Shown here piece after piece: positions 19,179-28,074 of a stretch of 64,000 nt of DNA. The DNA is from Streptomyces smyrnaeus (lineage in GTDB: Bacteria; Actinomycetota; Actinomycetes; Streptomycetales; Streptomycetaceae): contig NZ_JAFFZM010000002.1 of NCBI RefSeq assembly GCF_017676345.1, positions 62,001 through 126,000 of the forward strand, written 5' to 3'. Under the pieces are notes generated by a model that searched no databases, was not told the origin of the DNA, and saw only the letters and a list, made by a program, of their open reading frames with translations. The position numbers and the translations under genes are program-made. The stretch's first letter is position 1, and every line of letters starts with the position of its first letter.

Positions 19179-19889
19179 TTACCGTGCGTCGGGGACCAGC
19201 CCGTAGGCGTCCCGGAGATCACGGCCGGTGTAGTGGTACGAGGCGAGGGAGCGGACGTGCTCGTCGGCGTTGACCGCCACGGAGACCGGGACGGCGGCGA
19301 ACAGTTCGGCGTCGGAGAGGGAGTCCCCGTACGCCACGCAGTCCTCGGCCCGGACCCCGAATTGGGCGCACAGCTCCTTCGCGATCTTGACTTTTGACGA
19401 CGGTGAAAGAATCCCGTCCGGGTCGAGGGGACGCATCGGATACTTCGTACTTCCGTTCGGAATTACACGCGGAACCTCCGGCCACCGTGAACCGTGGGTA
19501 ACGTCGGCCCCCCAATCCAGTAGTCGCCGTACAAAGAAATCCGGCGAGAGCGAAATCACGGCGCACCGCTCCCCGTTCGCCCTGATCCGGGACCACACCT
19601 CGCGGATACCCGCCAGCCACGGCGCTCCGGCGAAGGCGGCGGCCACGATCTCCTCGTTGAGCGCCGACCACAGCGTGCATGCCCGCAGCGCGAACTGCGG
19701 GGGTGTCAGTTTCCGTTCCGCAAAGGCCCGTTCGAGCTCTTGGATCTCCTTCTCGACGCCGAGTTGCTGGGATATCTCCACGGAGGCCGCCGATCCGTAC
19801 AGCAGCGTGCCGTCGAGGTCGAAGAGGTGGAGCCGGGGGCGGGGCCGGCCCGGCGCGGATCGCGCGGTCGCATGCTGAACCCGATGCAT
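19179..19889 (-). CDS. HAD-superfamily phosphatase (phosphoserine-phosphatase-like, type IB)
   Basis: A 236-residue HAD hydrolase with the four family motifs: DLDGTLL (motif I), VISLS (motif II), a lysine in STKYPM or SSKVKIAKE (motif III) and AYGDSLSDAELF (motif IV). The helical cap inserted after motif I is that of the HAD-IB group, so a small phosphomonoester such as phosphoserine is plausible but unproven. Its coding DNA at 19380-19560 is noticeably less GC-rich than its neighbours, which could hint at a different origin. The ATG at 19889 was accepted without a strong ribosome site. Confidence 0.85.
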   Translation of the reverse strand: MHRVQHATARSAPGRPRPRLHLFDLDGTLLYGSAASVEISQQLGVEKEIQELERAFAERKLTPPQFALRACTLWSALNEEIVAAAFAGAPWLAGIREVWSRIRANGERCAVISLSPDFFVRRLLDWGADVTHGSRWPEVPRVIPNGSTKYPMRPLDPDGILSPSSKVKIAKELCAQFGVRAEDCVAYGDSLSDAELFAAVPVSVAVNADEHVRSLASYHYTGRDLRDAYGLVPDAR

Positions 19890-20014
19890 ACCCGCGATCG
19901 TACGGCCGGGGTGCGTACCGCCGTATGCACGCGTTCACGTACTCGGCATCGAGCAGTCGCGGATACTCCCGCCGTCGGACGCCGTACGCCACGGCCGACG
20001 GCACAGTCGGGAGC

Positions 20015-20566
20015 ATGCGGCAACTCTCCCGACGTGCCCGCAGAGGCACCCTCGCGCTCCATGTCTGCGCCTCGGCCGGCTGGCTGGGCATGACGCTGTG
20101 CCTGCTCGCGCTCGGCCTCACCGCTGCCCTCACCGACTCCGGCGCGGTGGCCGAGGCGGCGTACCGCTCCATGAAGGTCTTCGGGGACTGGCTGCTCGGC
20201 CCGCTCGCCCTGGCCACCCTGGTCAGCGGAGTGCTGCTGTCCCTGGGCACCAGGTGGGGGCTGGCACGCCACTGGTGGGTCTGGATCAAGTTCTGGCTCA
20301 CCCTGGCGGCGGCGTCGGCGAGCATCCTCGCCTTCCGCGTACGGATCGACAGCACGGTTGCCGATGTCCTCGCCGGGCGCCCGGTCCTGCCGTACGAGTT
20401 GGTGGTCCCACCGGTCGTCTCGCTGGGCGCCTACACGTTCATGACGGTCGTCTCGGTGCTGAAGCCGTGGGGGATGACGAGGCGGGGACGCCGCCGCGCT
20501 CCCGCTCCCCACCGCCCACCACAGCCGTCCGCCGCCGGTGGCCGGACCGATCGACCCGGCCGTTGA
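20015..20566 (+). CDS. Four-span membrane protein (DUF2269-like)
   Basis: About 183 residues with four membrane segments: LALHVCASAGWLGMTLCLLA, WLLGPLALATLVSGVLLSLG, WWVWIKFWLTLAAASASILA and VVPPVVSLGAYTFMTVVSVL. A basic, proline-rich tail follows. The pattern resembles the DUF2269/CopD-like group of small membrane proteins; no function is known. The ATG at 20015 follows GGGAGC. The frame continues far upstream without coding character. Confidence 0.75.
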   Translation: MRQLSRRARRGTLALHVCASAGWLGMTLCLLALGLTAALTDSGAVAEAAYRSMKVFGDWLLGPLALATLVSGVLLSLGTRWGLARHWWVWIKFWLTLAAASASILAFRVRIDSTVADVLAGRPVLPYELVVPPVVSLGAYTFMTVVSVLKPWGMTRRGRRRAPAPHRPPQPSAAGGRTDRPGR

Positions 20567-20668
20567 TTGCGGGCACGGAGCATGCGCCGACGCGGGCTAC
20601 CGCCGATATGTCCTAGCCTGGAAATCCGCCCCCGCGCGGGGCGGAGCCGCCAGGAGGAGGAGCCCTCG

Positions 20669-21130
20669 ATGTCTCGTCGTGCCGACCCCGGTCTTGCGCA
20701 CGGCTGGTGCGCGCTCTCCGCGCTGCACGGCCGCATCGAGGCACACATCGAACGAGCGCTGCAGGCCGCGCACGAGCTCAGCGTGCGTGAGTTCTCGCTG
20801 CTGGACGTGTTGAGCGAGCAGCACGACGGGGACGGCGGCCACTTCCGTATGCATCAGCTCGCCGACGCCGTGGTCCTCAGCCAGAGCGCGACGACACGAC
20901 TGGTCACGCGGCTGGAGGACCGGGGGCTGCTGCGCCGGTACCTGTGCCCCGACGACCGGCGCGGCATCTACACGGACGTGACCGAAGAGGGCCACGCGCT
21001 GCTGGACGCGGCCCGCCCCACGCACGACGCCGCCCTCCGCGAAGCGCTGACCGCGGCGGAGGCCCGTCCGGAGCTCGCCCCGCTGGCCGCGGCCGTCCGT
21101 ACCCTCGCCCCCGCCGAGCGAACGGCCTGA
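20669..21130 (+). CDS. MarR-family transcriptional regulator
   Basis: A 153-residue winged-helix regulator. The recognition helix lies in LADAVVLSQSATTRLVTRLEDRGLLRR and the wing in CPDDRRGIYTDVTEEGHALL, the standard MarR layout. A strong ribosome site (AGGAGGAGG) precedes the ATG at 20669. It lies about 100 bases after the membrane-protein gene and 125 bases before a GNAT gene on the same strand. No operator was obvious to me. Confidence 0.9.
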   Translation: MSRRADPGLAHGWCALSALHGRIEAHIERALQAAHELSVREFSLLDVLSEQHDGDGGHFRMHQLADAVVLSQSATTRLVTRLEDRGLLRRYLCPDDRRGIYTDVTEEGHALLDAARPTHDAALREALTAAEARPELAPLAAAVRTLAPAERTA

Positions 21131-21255
21131 CGGAGCCCGGCCCCACCGAACGCGTGGACCCACCGTCGAGCACCCGGATCGACCTTCCCGGCCGGGACCG
21201 CGCGCAGCGTGCCCGCGCCGCTGTGGCCGTGACCACAGGGCGTAGGGTTCGGAGG

Positions 21256-21759
21256 ATGACCACGCCTTCCACCGGCGCGGCGACCTCCGCCGCCGAGCCG
21301 CCCGCCGAGGAGTTCAGCGTCCGCCGGGCGACCGCCGAGGACATCCCCGAGATCGTCGCCATGCTCGCCGACGACGCGCTCGGCGCGACCCGTGAGACGC
21401 CGTCCGATCTCGCCCCGTACCGCGCCGCGTTCGACCGGATCGACGCCGACCCCAACCAGCACCTCGTCATCGCGGAACTCGGCGGCAGGACGGCCGGCAC
21501 GCTGCAGCTCACGGTCGTCCCGGGGCTGTCCCGCCGGGGAGCCGCCCGCGCCCTCATCGAGGCCGTACGCATCCACGCCGATTTCCGCGGCAGCGGTCTG
21601 GGCACCCGGCTCATCGAGTGGGCCATCGCCGAATCCCGGCGCCAGGAGTGTGTTCTGGTGCAGCTCACCTCCGACGCCACCCGCGTCGACGCACACCGCT
21701 TCTACGAGCGCCTGGGCTTCCAGGCGTCGCACCTCGGCTTCAAGATGCCGCTGGCCTGA
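21256..21759 (+). CDS. GNAT-family N-acetyltransferase
   Basis: A 167-residue acetyltransferase. The acyl-CoA-binding motif A is IHADFRGSGLGTRLIEWAI and motif B is DAHRFYERLGFQASHLGFKM; the N-terminus (FSVRRATAEDIPEIVAMLAD) is standard. The acceptor is unknown. GGAGG directly abuts the ATG at 21256, an unusually short spacing, so translation may start slightly upstream or be leaderless. Confidence 0.88.
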   Translation: MTTPSTGAATSAAEPPAEEFSVRRATAEDIPEIVAMLADDALGATRETPSDLAPYRAAFDRIDADPNQHLVIAELGGRTAGTLQLTVVPGLSRRGAARALIEAVRIHADFRGSGLGTRLIEWAIAESRRQECVLVQLTSDATRVDAHRFYERLGFQASHLGFKMPLA

Positions 21760-21816
21760 GGGCCGATCGGCGGCGGCGTGTGCCCCCTCGGCCGGGCCGA
21801 GGAGGCGTTCCGCGCC

Positions 21817-22347
21817 TCAGCCGGCGCCGCGCGGACCTCGGCAGGGTGTCGCCGCACCCCTGACGGCCGCCCCGCTCCGGGGACCGGGACCGCACGCGCC
21901 CCCGGCCGCACCCGCCGACCGGAGCCCCAGCCGCTCCCACACCCGCCCGCGCAGCAGCGCGTACTCCGCGGCTCTGCGCAGCGAGTGACCCATCGGGCGG
22001 GGCACGGAGACGCCTTCCATGACGACCTGACCGGCGCGGAACTGGTCACCGGTGAGATCGACCTCGGAGCCGTCCGGCAGCCTGTTCCACCAGTGGAAGC
22101 CCTGCCGCTCGCCGTTCACCGCGTACACCTCCCCGCACATCAGTTCCCCGCCCAGCAGGTCGTGCACCACCAGCGCCGTCACATCGCACTGCCCCCACGC
22201 GGGGTTCGCCGGACTCCAGCCCGCGCGCGCCAGCTCGTCCGGGGCACAGGTGTCCGCGCCCCAGGACGCCCGCAACGCCCCCTCGATCCGGCCCAACTCC
22301 GAAGCACCCACGCCCACACCGGAAACCCCGACCGCATCCACACTCAT
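21817..22347 (-). CDS. YunG-like protein of unknown function
   Basis: About 176 residues. The central part (ASWGADTCAP, WGQCDVTALVVHDLLGGELM, GFHWWNRLPDG, EVDLTGDQF) matches the small YunG-like family, in which a Cys in a GQC motif and His/Asp residues recur and may be catalytic; no activity is established. The C-terminal 45 residues are Gly, Ala and Arg rich and may be poorly conserved. The internal ATG at 22347 was chosen; another ATG lies ten codons upstream. Confidence 0.7.
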   Translation of the reverse strand: MSVDAVGVSGVGVGASELGRIEGALRASWGADTCAPDELARAGWSPANPAWGQCDVTALVVHDLLGGELMCGEVYAVNGERQGFHWWNRLPDGSEVDLTGDQFRAGQVVMEGVSVPRPMGHSLRRAAEYALLRGRVWERLGLRSAGAAGGACGPGPRSGAAVRGAATPCRGPRGAG

Positions 22348-22454
22348 GTCCGCAAGCATGCCCCACCCCACTGACAACGACCCCTGTCGACCGTGTCACA
22401 AGGCAGTTACCCACCGCTGTTCCCAGCGCGGCGCGGGTGCCGTCGGACCGCCGG

Positions 22455-23057
22455 TCACCGCAGGCGTCGGGCCCGCAGCACGACGTCGTGCCTGTGGTGC
22501 GTGCCCGCGGGCGCCGGGCTGGTCCGGGGGCGGGTCTCGTTGATCAGGACGGCCCAGTCGTGGTCGAGGAGGCCGGCGACGTCGTCGGGCTGGTAGAAGT
22601 CGGCGGGGTCGAGGCCCAGTTCCGAACGCGGGGGCAGGTCGGCGAGGTCGTGGCCGGCGAAGAGCAGGGTCCCGCCGGGGGCCACGGCGTCCAGCAGACC
22701 GCGCAGCGCGGCATGGTCCGGCTGCTGCCGGAGCGGGAGGTAGTGGGCGGACACCAGGTCGAAGGAGGCGGCCGGGGGTGAGGTGGCGGTCAGGTCCATA
22801 TGGGTCCACGTCACCCGGTCCGCGAAGTCGGCCCCGGCGGCGGCCGCCCGTCGCAGGGCGGTGCGGGAGATGTCGATCGCGGTGACCTGCCAGCCGCGCC
22901 GGGCCAGCCAGAGCGCGTCGGCGCCTTCACCGCACCCGACGTCGAGCGCCTGTCCGGCCGGCAGGTCGGTCGCCTCGGTGACGAGCACCCCGTTGGGAGC
23001 GCCGCTGAAGACCTGGTCGCTGCTGCGGTACTTCTCGTCCCAGAACTGTTCGTCCAT
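22455..23057 (-). CDS. Class I SAM-dependent methyltransferase
   Basis: A 200-residue Rossmann-fold methyltransferase. The SAM-binding motif I is ALDVGCGEGADALWLARRGW, motif II is VTAIDIS, and the post-motif segment is FDLVSAHYLPL. The N-terminus (MDEQFWDEKYRSSDQVFSGA) is typical of small thiol or tellurite-resistance-type methyltransferases, but the substrate is not assigned. The ATG at 23057 follows GAGGCAGGACAC; the open frame upstream is not coding. It lies downstream of the MmyB-type regulator on the same strand. Confidence 0.85.
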   Translation of the reverse strand: MDEQFWDEKYRSSDQVFSGAPNGVLVTEATDLPAGQALDVGCGEGADALWLARRGWQVTAIDISRTALRRAAAAGADFADRVTWTHMDLTATSPPAASFDLVSAHYLPLRQQPDHAALRGLLDAVAPGGTLLFAGHDLADLPPRSELGLDPADFYQPDDVAGLLDHDWAVLINETRPRTSPAPAGTHHRHDVVLRARRLR

Positions 23058-23241
23058 GTGTCCTGCCTCGGTAGTGGTCGATGGCCCGTCGCCGGTCCGG
23101 CGGGTGACCACCAAGCTGCCCCCGGGACGGGCAGGACGCAAAGCTGCTTGCGGGAACAGCAAAACCGGCGACGCGTGCCGTTGCCGCCGATCGCCGGGCA
23201 CGCGGGTGCGCCGGGCGGGCCGGGTGCGCCAGTGCGCCGCC

Positions 23242-24093
23242 TCACCCGCGGCGGGGCCAGGGGTCGGCCTGCCGCCGGGTGGCGTGGACGGAGCCGAGGA
23301 GGTGGAGGGCCTCGGCGCTGGGGCCGCCCGGTTCGGCGTGGTAGATGACCAGCTGCTGGCCGGGGGCGTCGCGTACGTCGAAGGCCTGGTAGGTGAGGGT
23401 GAGAGGGCCGACGTCCGGGTGGACGAGTCGCTTGGCTTCCTGCGTCTTGCCGCGCACGGTGTGGGCGTTCCACAGGCGGGTGAAGTCCGCGCTGTGCCCG
23501 GTCAGGGTGCGGACGAGTTCGCGCAGCCGTGGGTTGTCCGGGTCGAAGCCCGCCGCCTGGCGCAGATTGGCGACGGCCGCCCGGGCCGCCCGGTCCCAGT
23601 CCGCGTAGAAGTGGCGGCCCGCCGGGTCGAGGAAGGTCATCCGGGCCAGGTTGTCCGCCGGCTCGAACGGGGCGTAGAGGGCGTCGGCCAGGGCGTTGGT
23701 GGCGAGGATGTCCAGCGTTCGGCTCATGACGAACGCCGGGGTGTGCGGATAGCCGTCCAGCAACTGGCGCAGCGCGGGAGCGACCCGCTCGGCGGCGCGC
23801 TCGACGCTGCGGTCGCTCGGCACGGTCCCGGCCAGCCGGAACAGATGCGCCCGGGCGTCCGCGTCGAGGTGCAGTGCGCTGCTGAGCGCTTCGAGCACCT
23901 GGGGTGAGGGGTTGCGCTCGCGGCCCTGTTCCAGACGGGTGTAGTAGTCGGCGTTCATCCCGGCCAGGACGGCGACCTCCTCGCGGCGCAGCCCGGCCAC
24001 CCTGCGGGCCCCGTAGCTCACCATGCCGACCTCCTCCGGCCGCAGACCGGCGCGGCGGGCGCGCAGGAAGTCTCCCAGGTGGTTGTCGTCCAT
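23242..24093 (-). CDS. XRE-type regulator with MmyB-like ligand-binding domain
   Basis: A 283-residue regulator. An XRE helix-turn-helix occupies residues 1-85 (LRREEVAVLAGMNADYYTRL, then ERNPSPQVLEAL). A PAS-like MmyB ligand-binding domain fills the rest (YPHTPAFVMSRTLDILATN, ARMTFLDP, FTRLWNAHTV, LTLTYQAFDV). Members of this group are abundant in Streptomyces and often sit divergent from a short-chain dehydrogenase they control, as here; a related structure bound a fatty acid. The start ATG at 24093 faces the first SDR across a 266-base region that contains a long inverted repeat at 24120-24152. Confidence 0.92.
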   Translation of the reverse strand: MDDNHLGDFLRARRAGLRPEEVGMVSYGARRVAGLRREEVAVLAGMNADYYTRLEQGRERNPSPQVLEALSSALHLDADARAHLFRLAGTVPSDRSVERAAERVAPALRQLLDGYPHTPAFVMSRTLDILATNALADALYAPFEPADNLARMTFLDPAGRHFYADWDRAARAAVANLRQAAGFDPDNPRLRELVRTLTGHSADFTRLWNAHTVRGKTQEAKRLVHPDVGPLTLTYQAFDVRDAPGQQLVIYHAEPGGPSAEALHLLGSVHATRRQADPWPRRG

Positions 24094-24119
24094 GTGTTCA
24101 GGCTAGGCGCCCGCCCGAG

Positions 24120-24152
24120 GTGCTGCCGGGGTGTGTCGCACCCAGGCAGCAC
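24120..24152. promoter_or_regulatory. Candidate operator: long inverted repeat in the MmyB/SDR divergent region
   Basis: GTGCTGCC at 24120-24127 pairs with GGCAGCAC at 24145-24152, and the inner GGGTG pairs with CACCC, giving a 13-bp repeat with one mismatched step. It lies 27 bases upstream of the MmyB-type start, a natural position for autoregulation and control of the divergent SDR. The assignment is an inference. Confidence 0.5.
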
Positions 24153-24359
24153 ACGTCCTGGTCGCTCGCCGCCGACCTGCGCAGACTCGTTCGGAGCCGG
24201 ACAGGACCGCACCGATCGGTAGAGGGTCCGCCATGGCCGGGACCGCGGCGCAGCTCTACCACGAGCACCTCGTGCTCCACCGGGAGCACAAGTCGCCGTG
24301 CCGCAGCAGTCAGCGGAAGCCAGCAGCAGTCAGCAGCAACGAGAAACGAGAACCCTTCC

Positions 24360-25127
24360 ATGACAGGACAACGACTCGCCGGCAAGGTCGCGCTGATCAC
24401 CGGTGCAACCGGGGGCCTCGGCACCGCGACCGCCGAGCTCTTCGCCCGAGAAGGTGCCCGGATCGTACTGACCGATGTCGCCGAAGCCCCTCTGCGGGAG
24501 CTGGCGCATCGGATCGAGGCACTCGGGTGCCCGAGCGTGCAGGTCGTCACCGCCCGCCTCGACGTCTCCTCCGCGCGGGAGTGGGAGGAGGTGATCACTC
24601 TCGTCCGCGACCGGTTCGGAGCGCTGGACATCCTGGTGAACCTCGCCGGCATCGTGGACTGGCCGGGCATCGAGGACACCCGGGAGGAGGCCTGGAACCG
24701 CGTCATCGATGTGAACCAGAAGGGCACCTGGCTCGGCATGAAGGCGGCGATGCCGCTCCTGCGCGCGAGCGGCAACGCTTCGGTGATCAACACGTCGTCG
24801 GTGCTCGGCCTGGTGGGAAGCGGCGCGGCCGCGGCCTACCAGGCGTCCAAGGGCGCGGTGCGCCTGTTGAGCAAGACCGCCGCGGTCGAGTACGCCCGGC
24901 AGGGAGTGCGGGTCAACTCGGTGCATCCCGGGGTGATCGCCACGCCGATGATCCAGGAGATCCTGGACGACCAGGGCGACCAGCAGCCGGACATCCGTCG
25001 TACCCCCATGCGCCGGGCCGGCCGCGCCGACGAGATCGCGCCCGCGATCCTCTTCCTCGCCTGCGACGACTCCTCCTTCGTCACCGGCTCCGAGCTCGTG
25101 GTCGACGGCGGGCTCACCGCGCACTGA
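24360..25127 (+). CDS. Short-chain dehydrogenase/reductase (SDR), first of two
   Basis: A 255-residue classical SDR. The cofactor loop is TGATGGLG, the structural motif is NLAG, the catalytic Ser is in INTSSVLG and the Tyr/Lys pair is in AAYQASKGA. An acidic residue after the second strand (VLTDV) favours NAD(H). Substrate is unknown. The ATG at 24360 gives the normal N-terminus MTGQRLAGKVALITG; the ribosome site is weak. It is divergent from the MmyB regulator and 120 bases upstream of a second SDR. Confidence 0.92.
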   Translation: MTGQRLAGKVALITGATGGLGTATAELFAREGARIVLTDVAEAPLRELAHRIEALGCPSVQVVTARLDVSSAREWEEVITLVRDRFGALDILVNLAGIVDWPGIEDTREEAWNRVIDVNQKGTWLGMKAAMPLLRASGNASVINTSSVLGLVGSGAAAAYQASKGAVRLLSKTAAVEYARQGVRVNSVHPGVIATPMIQEILDDQGDQQPDIRRTPMRRAGRADEIAPAILFLACDDSSFVTGSELVVDGGLTAH

Positions 25128-25247
25128 GCGAGCAGCCGGACCGTACGACACCCACCACGCCCACCGCGACGCCCGCACCGCCCTGCCGCACCGGCCCGCT
25201 CGGCGGCATCGGAGCGCCGGTGCTCCCGTTCCCCAGGAAACACCACC

Positions 25248-26024
25248 ATGACCATGACATCTGCCACTTCGCCGTCCACCGAAACCGCCGAGTTCGCCGG
25301 AAAAGTCGCCCTCGTCACCGGGGCCGCGCGCGGCGTGGGCAAGGAGACGGTGGCTCTCCTGACCGCCCGCGGCGCCCGCGTCGTCGCCGTCGACCTGCGC
25401 CCCGACATCGAAGACCTGCCCCACGAGATGCCCGGCGTCCTCGCGATGAGAGGGGACATCACCCGGGAAGAGACCGCCACCCGCGCGGTGCAGTCGGCCG
25501 TCGACGAATTCGGCGGACTGGACATCCTGGTGAACAACGCCGGACGCACCCTGAACAAGCCCGTCACCGAGACCACCGCCGAGGACTGGGACGCCGTGCT
25601 GGCAGTCAACGCCCGCGGCTCCTTCTTCTGCGCCCGCGAAGCCTTCCGGGCCATGCAGGCCCGCGGCGGCGGAGCCATCGTCAGCACCGGCTCCTACACC
25701 TGCACCGTCGCCCTGCCCGAAGGCGCCGCCTACAGCGCGTCGAAGGGCGCTCTGGCCCAACTGACCAAGGTGCTCGCCGTCGAGGGCGGACCACTGGGCA
25801 TCCGCGCCAACATCGTTGCCGCAGGCGTCGTCGAGACCGACTTCCTCGACACGATCCGCTCCGACAGCCGCGCGTATCTGGCGTCCTTCGCGGACGCGCA
25901 GCCCCTGGGCCGCGTGGCACAGCCCGAAGAGATCGCCGAAGTCCTGTGCTTTCTGGTCTCACCACGCGCCGGCTTCGTCACCGGAGCCGTGGTCGCCGCC
26001 GACGGCGGCTTCACGGCCGTCTAG
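25248..26024 (+). CDS. Short-chain dehydrogenase/reductase (SDR), second of two
   Basis: A 258-residue classical SDR with TGAARGVG at the cofactor site, NNAG, Ser in VSTGSYT and YSASKGAL as the catalytic Tyr/Lys. The C-terminal GAVVAADGGFTAV is family-typical. VAVDL after the second strand suggests NAD(H). It probably forms an operon with the preceding SDR and may act in the same short pathway. The ATG at 25248 or six bases later (MTMTS) starts it. Confidence 0.92.
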   Translation: MTMTSATSPSTETAEFAGKVALVTGAARGVGKETVALLTARGARVVAVDLRPDIEDLPHEMPGVLAMRGDITREETATRAVQSAVDEFGGLDILVNNAGRTLNKPVTETTAEDWDAVLAVNARGSFFCAREAFRAMQARGGGAIVSTGSYTCTVALPEGAAYSASKGALAQLTKVLAVEGGPLGIRANIVAAGVVETDFLDTIRSDSRAYLASFADAQPLGRVAQPEEIAEVLCFLVSPRAGFVTGAVVAADGGFTAV

Positions 26025-26106
26025 CCCGGATGAGCCGGATGGACTCTCGGGCGAGGGGGGCAACCGACTGCGCCTGCGGAATCGGTGGTTCCTGCCTGCA
26101 CTGTTT

Positions 26107-26142
26107 CGCCGACGGTGAAGACTTTCCGCCGACGGTGAAGAC
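26107..26142. repeat. Direct repeat upstream of the dienelactone-hydrolase-like gene
   Basis: The 16-mer CGCCGACGGTGAAGAC occurs at 26107-26122 and again at 26127-26142, a 20-base period (two helical turns), ending 39 bases before the start codon. Two-turn spacing fits a regulator binding the same DNA face, but a local duplication is equally possible. Confidence 0.6.
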
Positions 26143-26181
26143 CGGCCCGACCGGACCCGCCGCTCACTACAGTCCGATCGC

Positions 26182-26907
26182 ATGACGACGATCACCACGC
26201 GCACGGTCACCTACCCGGCCGACGGCCTGACGATGAAGGGGCACCTCGCGCTCCCCGCAGGTGCAGGCCGCCGGCCCGCGGTCCTGATCGGGCCCGAGGG
26301 GCCGGGCCTCAACGACTTCCAGCGCCGCCGGGCGGACGCCCTCGCCGAACTGGGTTATGTGGCACTGGCCTTCGACCTCCACGGCGGGCGCTGGTTCACC
26401 GACCCGCAGGAGATGCTGGCGCGCGTGACCCCGCTGCTCGCCGACCCCGACCGGCTGCGGGACATCGGCCACGCGGCACTCGACGTGCTGCGTGCCGAAC
26501 CGCGGACCGACCCCGACCGGATCGGCGCCATCGGCTACGGCACCGGGGGCGCGGTCGCGCTGGAACTCGGGCGCGACGGCGTCGACCTGCGGGCCATCGG
26601 GACGGTCAACGCGCTGACCACGGGCCGACCGGGCGAGGCGGCGCGCATCCGCTGCCCCGTATGGGCCGGGGTCGGGTCCGAAGACCCCATCATGCCGCCC
26701 GCGCAACGCGACGCCTTCGCCGCCGAGATGCAGGCCGCGGGCGTCGACTGGCGCCTCGTGGTCTACGGCGGGGCCCTGCACGCCTTCCACCACCCGCCGG
26801 TCGACCAGGCCGTGGTCCCGGGCGTCGACCACCACCCGCAACACGCGCAACGAGCCTGGCGCGACATCGTCGACCTGCTCACCGAGTGCCTGCCCGTCAC
26901 CGAGTGA
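26182..26907 (+). CDS. Dienelactone-hydrolase-family protein lacking the usual nucleophile
   Basis: A 241-residue alpha/beta hydrolase of the dienelactone hydrolase type. Family features are GPEGPGLNDFQRRRADALAELGY, VALAFDLHGG, an acid Asp in GVGSEDPIM and a His in GGALHAFHH. At the nucleophile elbow, where relatives have GYCFGG, the sequence is GYGTGG, so Cys is replaced by Gly. The protein may be inactive, may use the Thr, or may do non-hydrolytic work. It follows two SDR genes with a 157-base gap and a direct repeat. Confidence 0.85.
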   Translation: MTTITTRTVTYPADGLTMKGHLALPAGAGRRPAVLIGPEGPGLNDFQRRRADALAELGYVALAFDLHGGRWFTDPQEMLARVTPLLADPDRLRDIGHAALDVLRAEPRTDPDRIGAIGYGTGGAVALELGRDGVDLRAIGTVNALTTGRPGEAARIRCPVWAGVGSEDPIMPPAQRDAFAAEMQAAGVDWRLVVYGGALHAFHHPPVDQAVVPGVDHHPQHAQRAWRDIVDLLTECLPVTE

Positions 26908-27159
26908 GCTGCCCGTGGGCGGACCTACCGCGCCGCTCGGGCGCGGCACCACCCGTAGGTCACCGACGAGCGGGCCCGGGGCCCGGAATCCGGCCATGTC
27001 GACACCGGCCACCCTGCCGGCCCGCTGCGGGCGTGCGACATCCCACGCACGGGGTCCGTCCCGCTCGCTCGTAGTGGCCCCCATGTCCCGATGCTGCGCA
27101 GCACGAGGAGGGAACATTCGTCCAAGCCACAGCCGCGCACCGACGGCAACAGTGGGCCC

Positions 27160-28023
27160 ATGACTCCTTGCGACAGGAACCCGCATGTCGACGGTGACAC
27201 CCGCGCCACCGAGGATTCGACCCTCCGCCTGGAACACGGCGACATCCACGTCTGCCAGGACGGCCCCCGTGACGCCCCCGCCCTCCTGCTCATCCACGGG
27301 ACCGCCACCTCGAACCGTTCGTGGAACGCGCTGGTTCCGCTGCTGACCACGTCCCACCGCGTCGTCCGGATCGACCTGCCGGGGCACGGCCGCTCGGCCG
27401 AACCGGTCGGCCGCGGCTACGAGATCCCCGAACAGGCCCGCACGCTCGGCACGGCACTGGACCGGCTCCGCGTCGAGCACGCCATGGTCGTCGGTCACTC
27501 CAGCGGCGGCTACCCGGCCACCGCTCTCGCCGAGCAACGCCCCGACCTGGTGACCGCGCTCGCGCTCATCAACACCGGCCCCGGCATGGACGCCTTCATC
27601 GCACCGGAGACCACCGCGTTCGACCCCGCGCAGTGGCCGCCGACCGACGACCAGATCCGCCGGTTCGCGAGCACCGGCTTCCGCGAGGGCTTCCACGTCC
27701 CACAAGACCTCGTCGACGAACTGCGCGGTATGACCTACCACTCGGTGGCCGCCGCAATGCAGGCCTCCATCGCCTATCTGAATCAGCAGCCCCTCCCGGA
27801 ACGGCTTGCAACTCTCGGCAAGCCGCTCCAGGTGATCTTCGGCGACCAGGACCACAGATGGCGCCCCTCGTCCGCAGCCGACTACCGCGTCGTTCCAAAA
27901 GCGCAGATCGAGCTGCTGCCCGGCAGCGGTCACACGCCCATCCTGGAGGACCCGCCGCGCACCGCAGCGCTTCTCCTGGCCTTCGCCGAGAGACACGCTG
28001 CTCACGCACCCGAGGAAACCTGA
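27160..28023 (+). CDS. Alpha/beta hydrolase
   Basis: A 287-residue alpha/beta hydrolase with an intact triad: nucleophile Ser in VVGHSSGG, acid Asp in IFGDQDHRW and His in PGSGHTPIL. The oxyanion motif is LLIHGTATSNRSW. Substrate is unknown; esters or lactones are typical. The ATG at 27160 is used. A purine-rich GAGGAGGGA further upstream (27108-27116) precedes no ordinary start codon, so the real start is uncertain. It is convergent with the amidase gene. Confidence 0.88.
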   Translation: MTPCDRNPHVDGDTRATEDSTLRLEHGDIHVCQDGPRDAPALLLIHGTATSNRSWNALVPLLTTSHRVVRIDLPGHGRSAEPVGRGYEIPEQARTLGTALDRLRVEHAMVVGHSSGGYPATALAEQRPDLVTALALINTGPGMDAFIAPETTAFDPAQWPPTDDQIRRFASTGFREGFHVPQDLVDELRGMTYHSVAAAMQASIAYLNQQPLPERLATLGKPLQVIFGDQDHRWRPSSAADYRVVPKAQIELLPGSGHTPILEDPPRTAALLLAFAERHAAHAPEET

Positions 28024-28074
28024 CGCTGCCCCTGTCGCGGCACGCGGCACGCCTGCTAAACGAAGGCGTACGCC

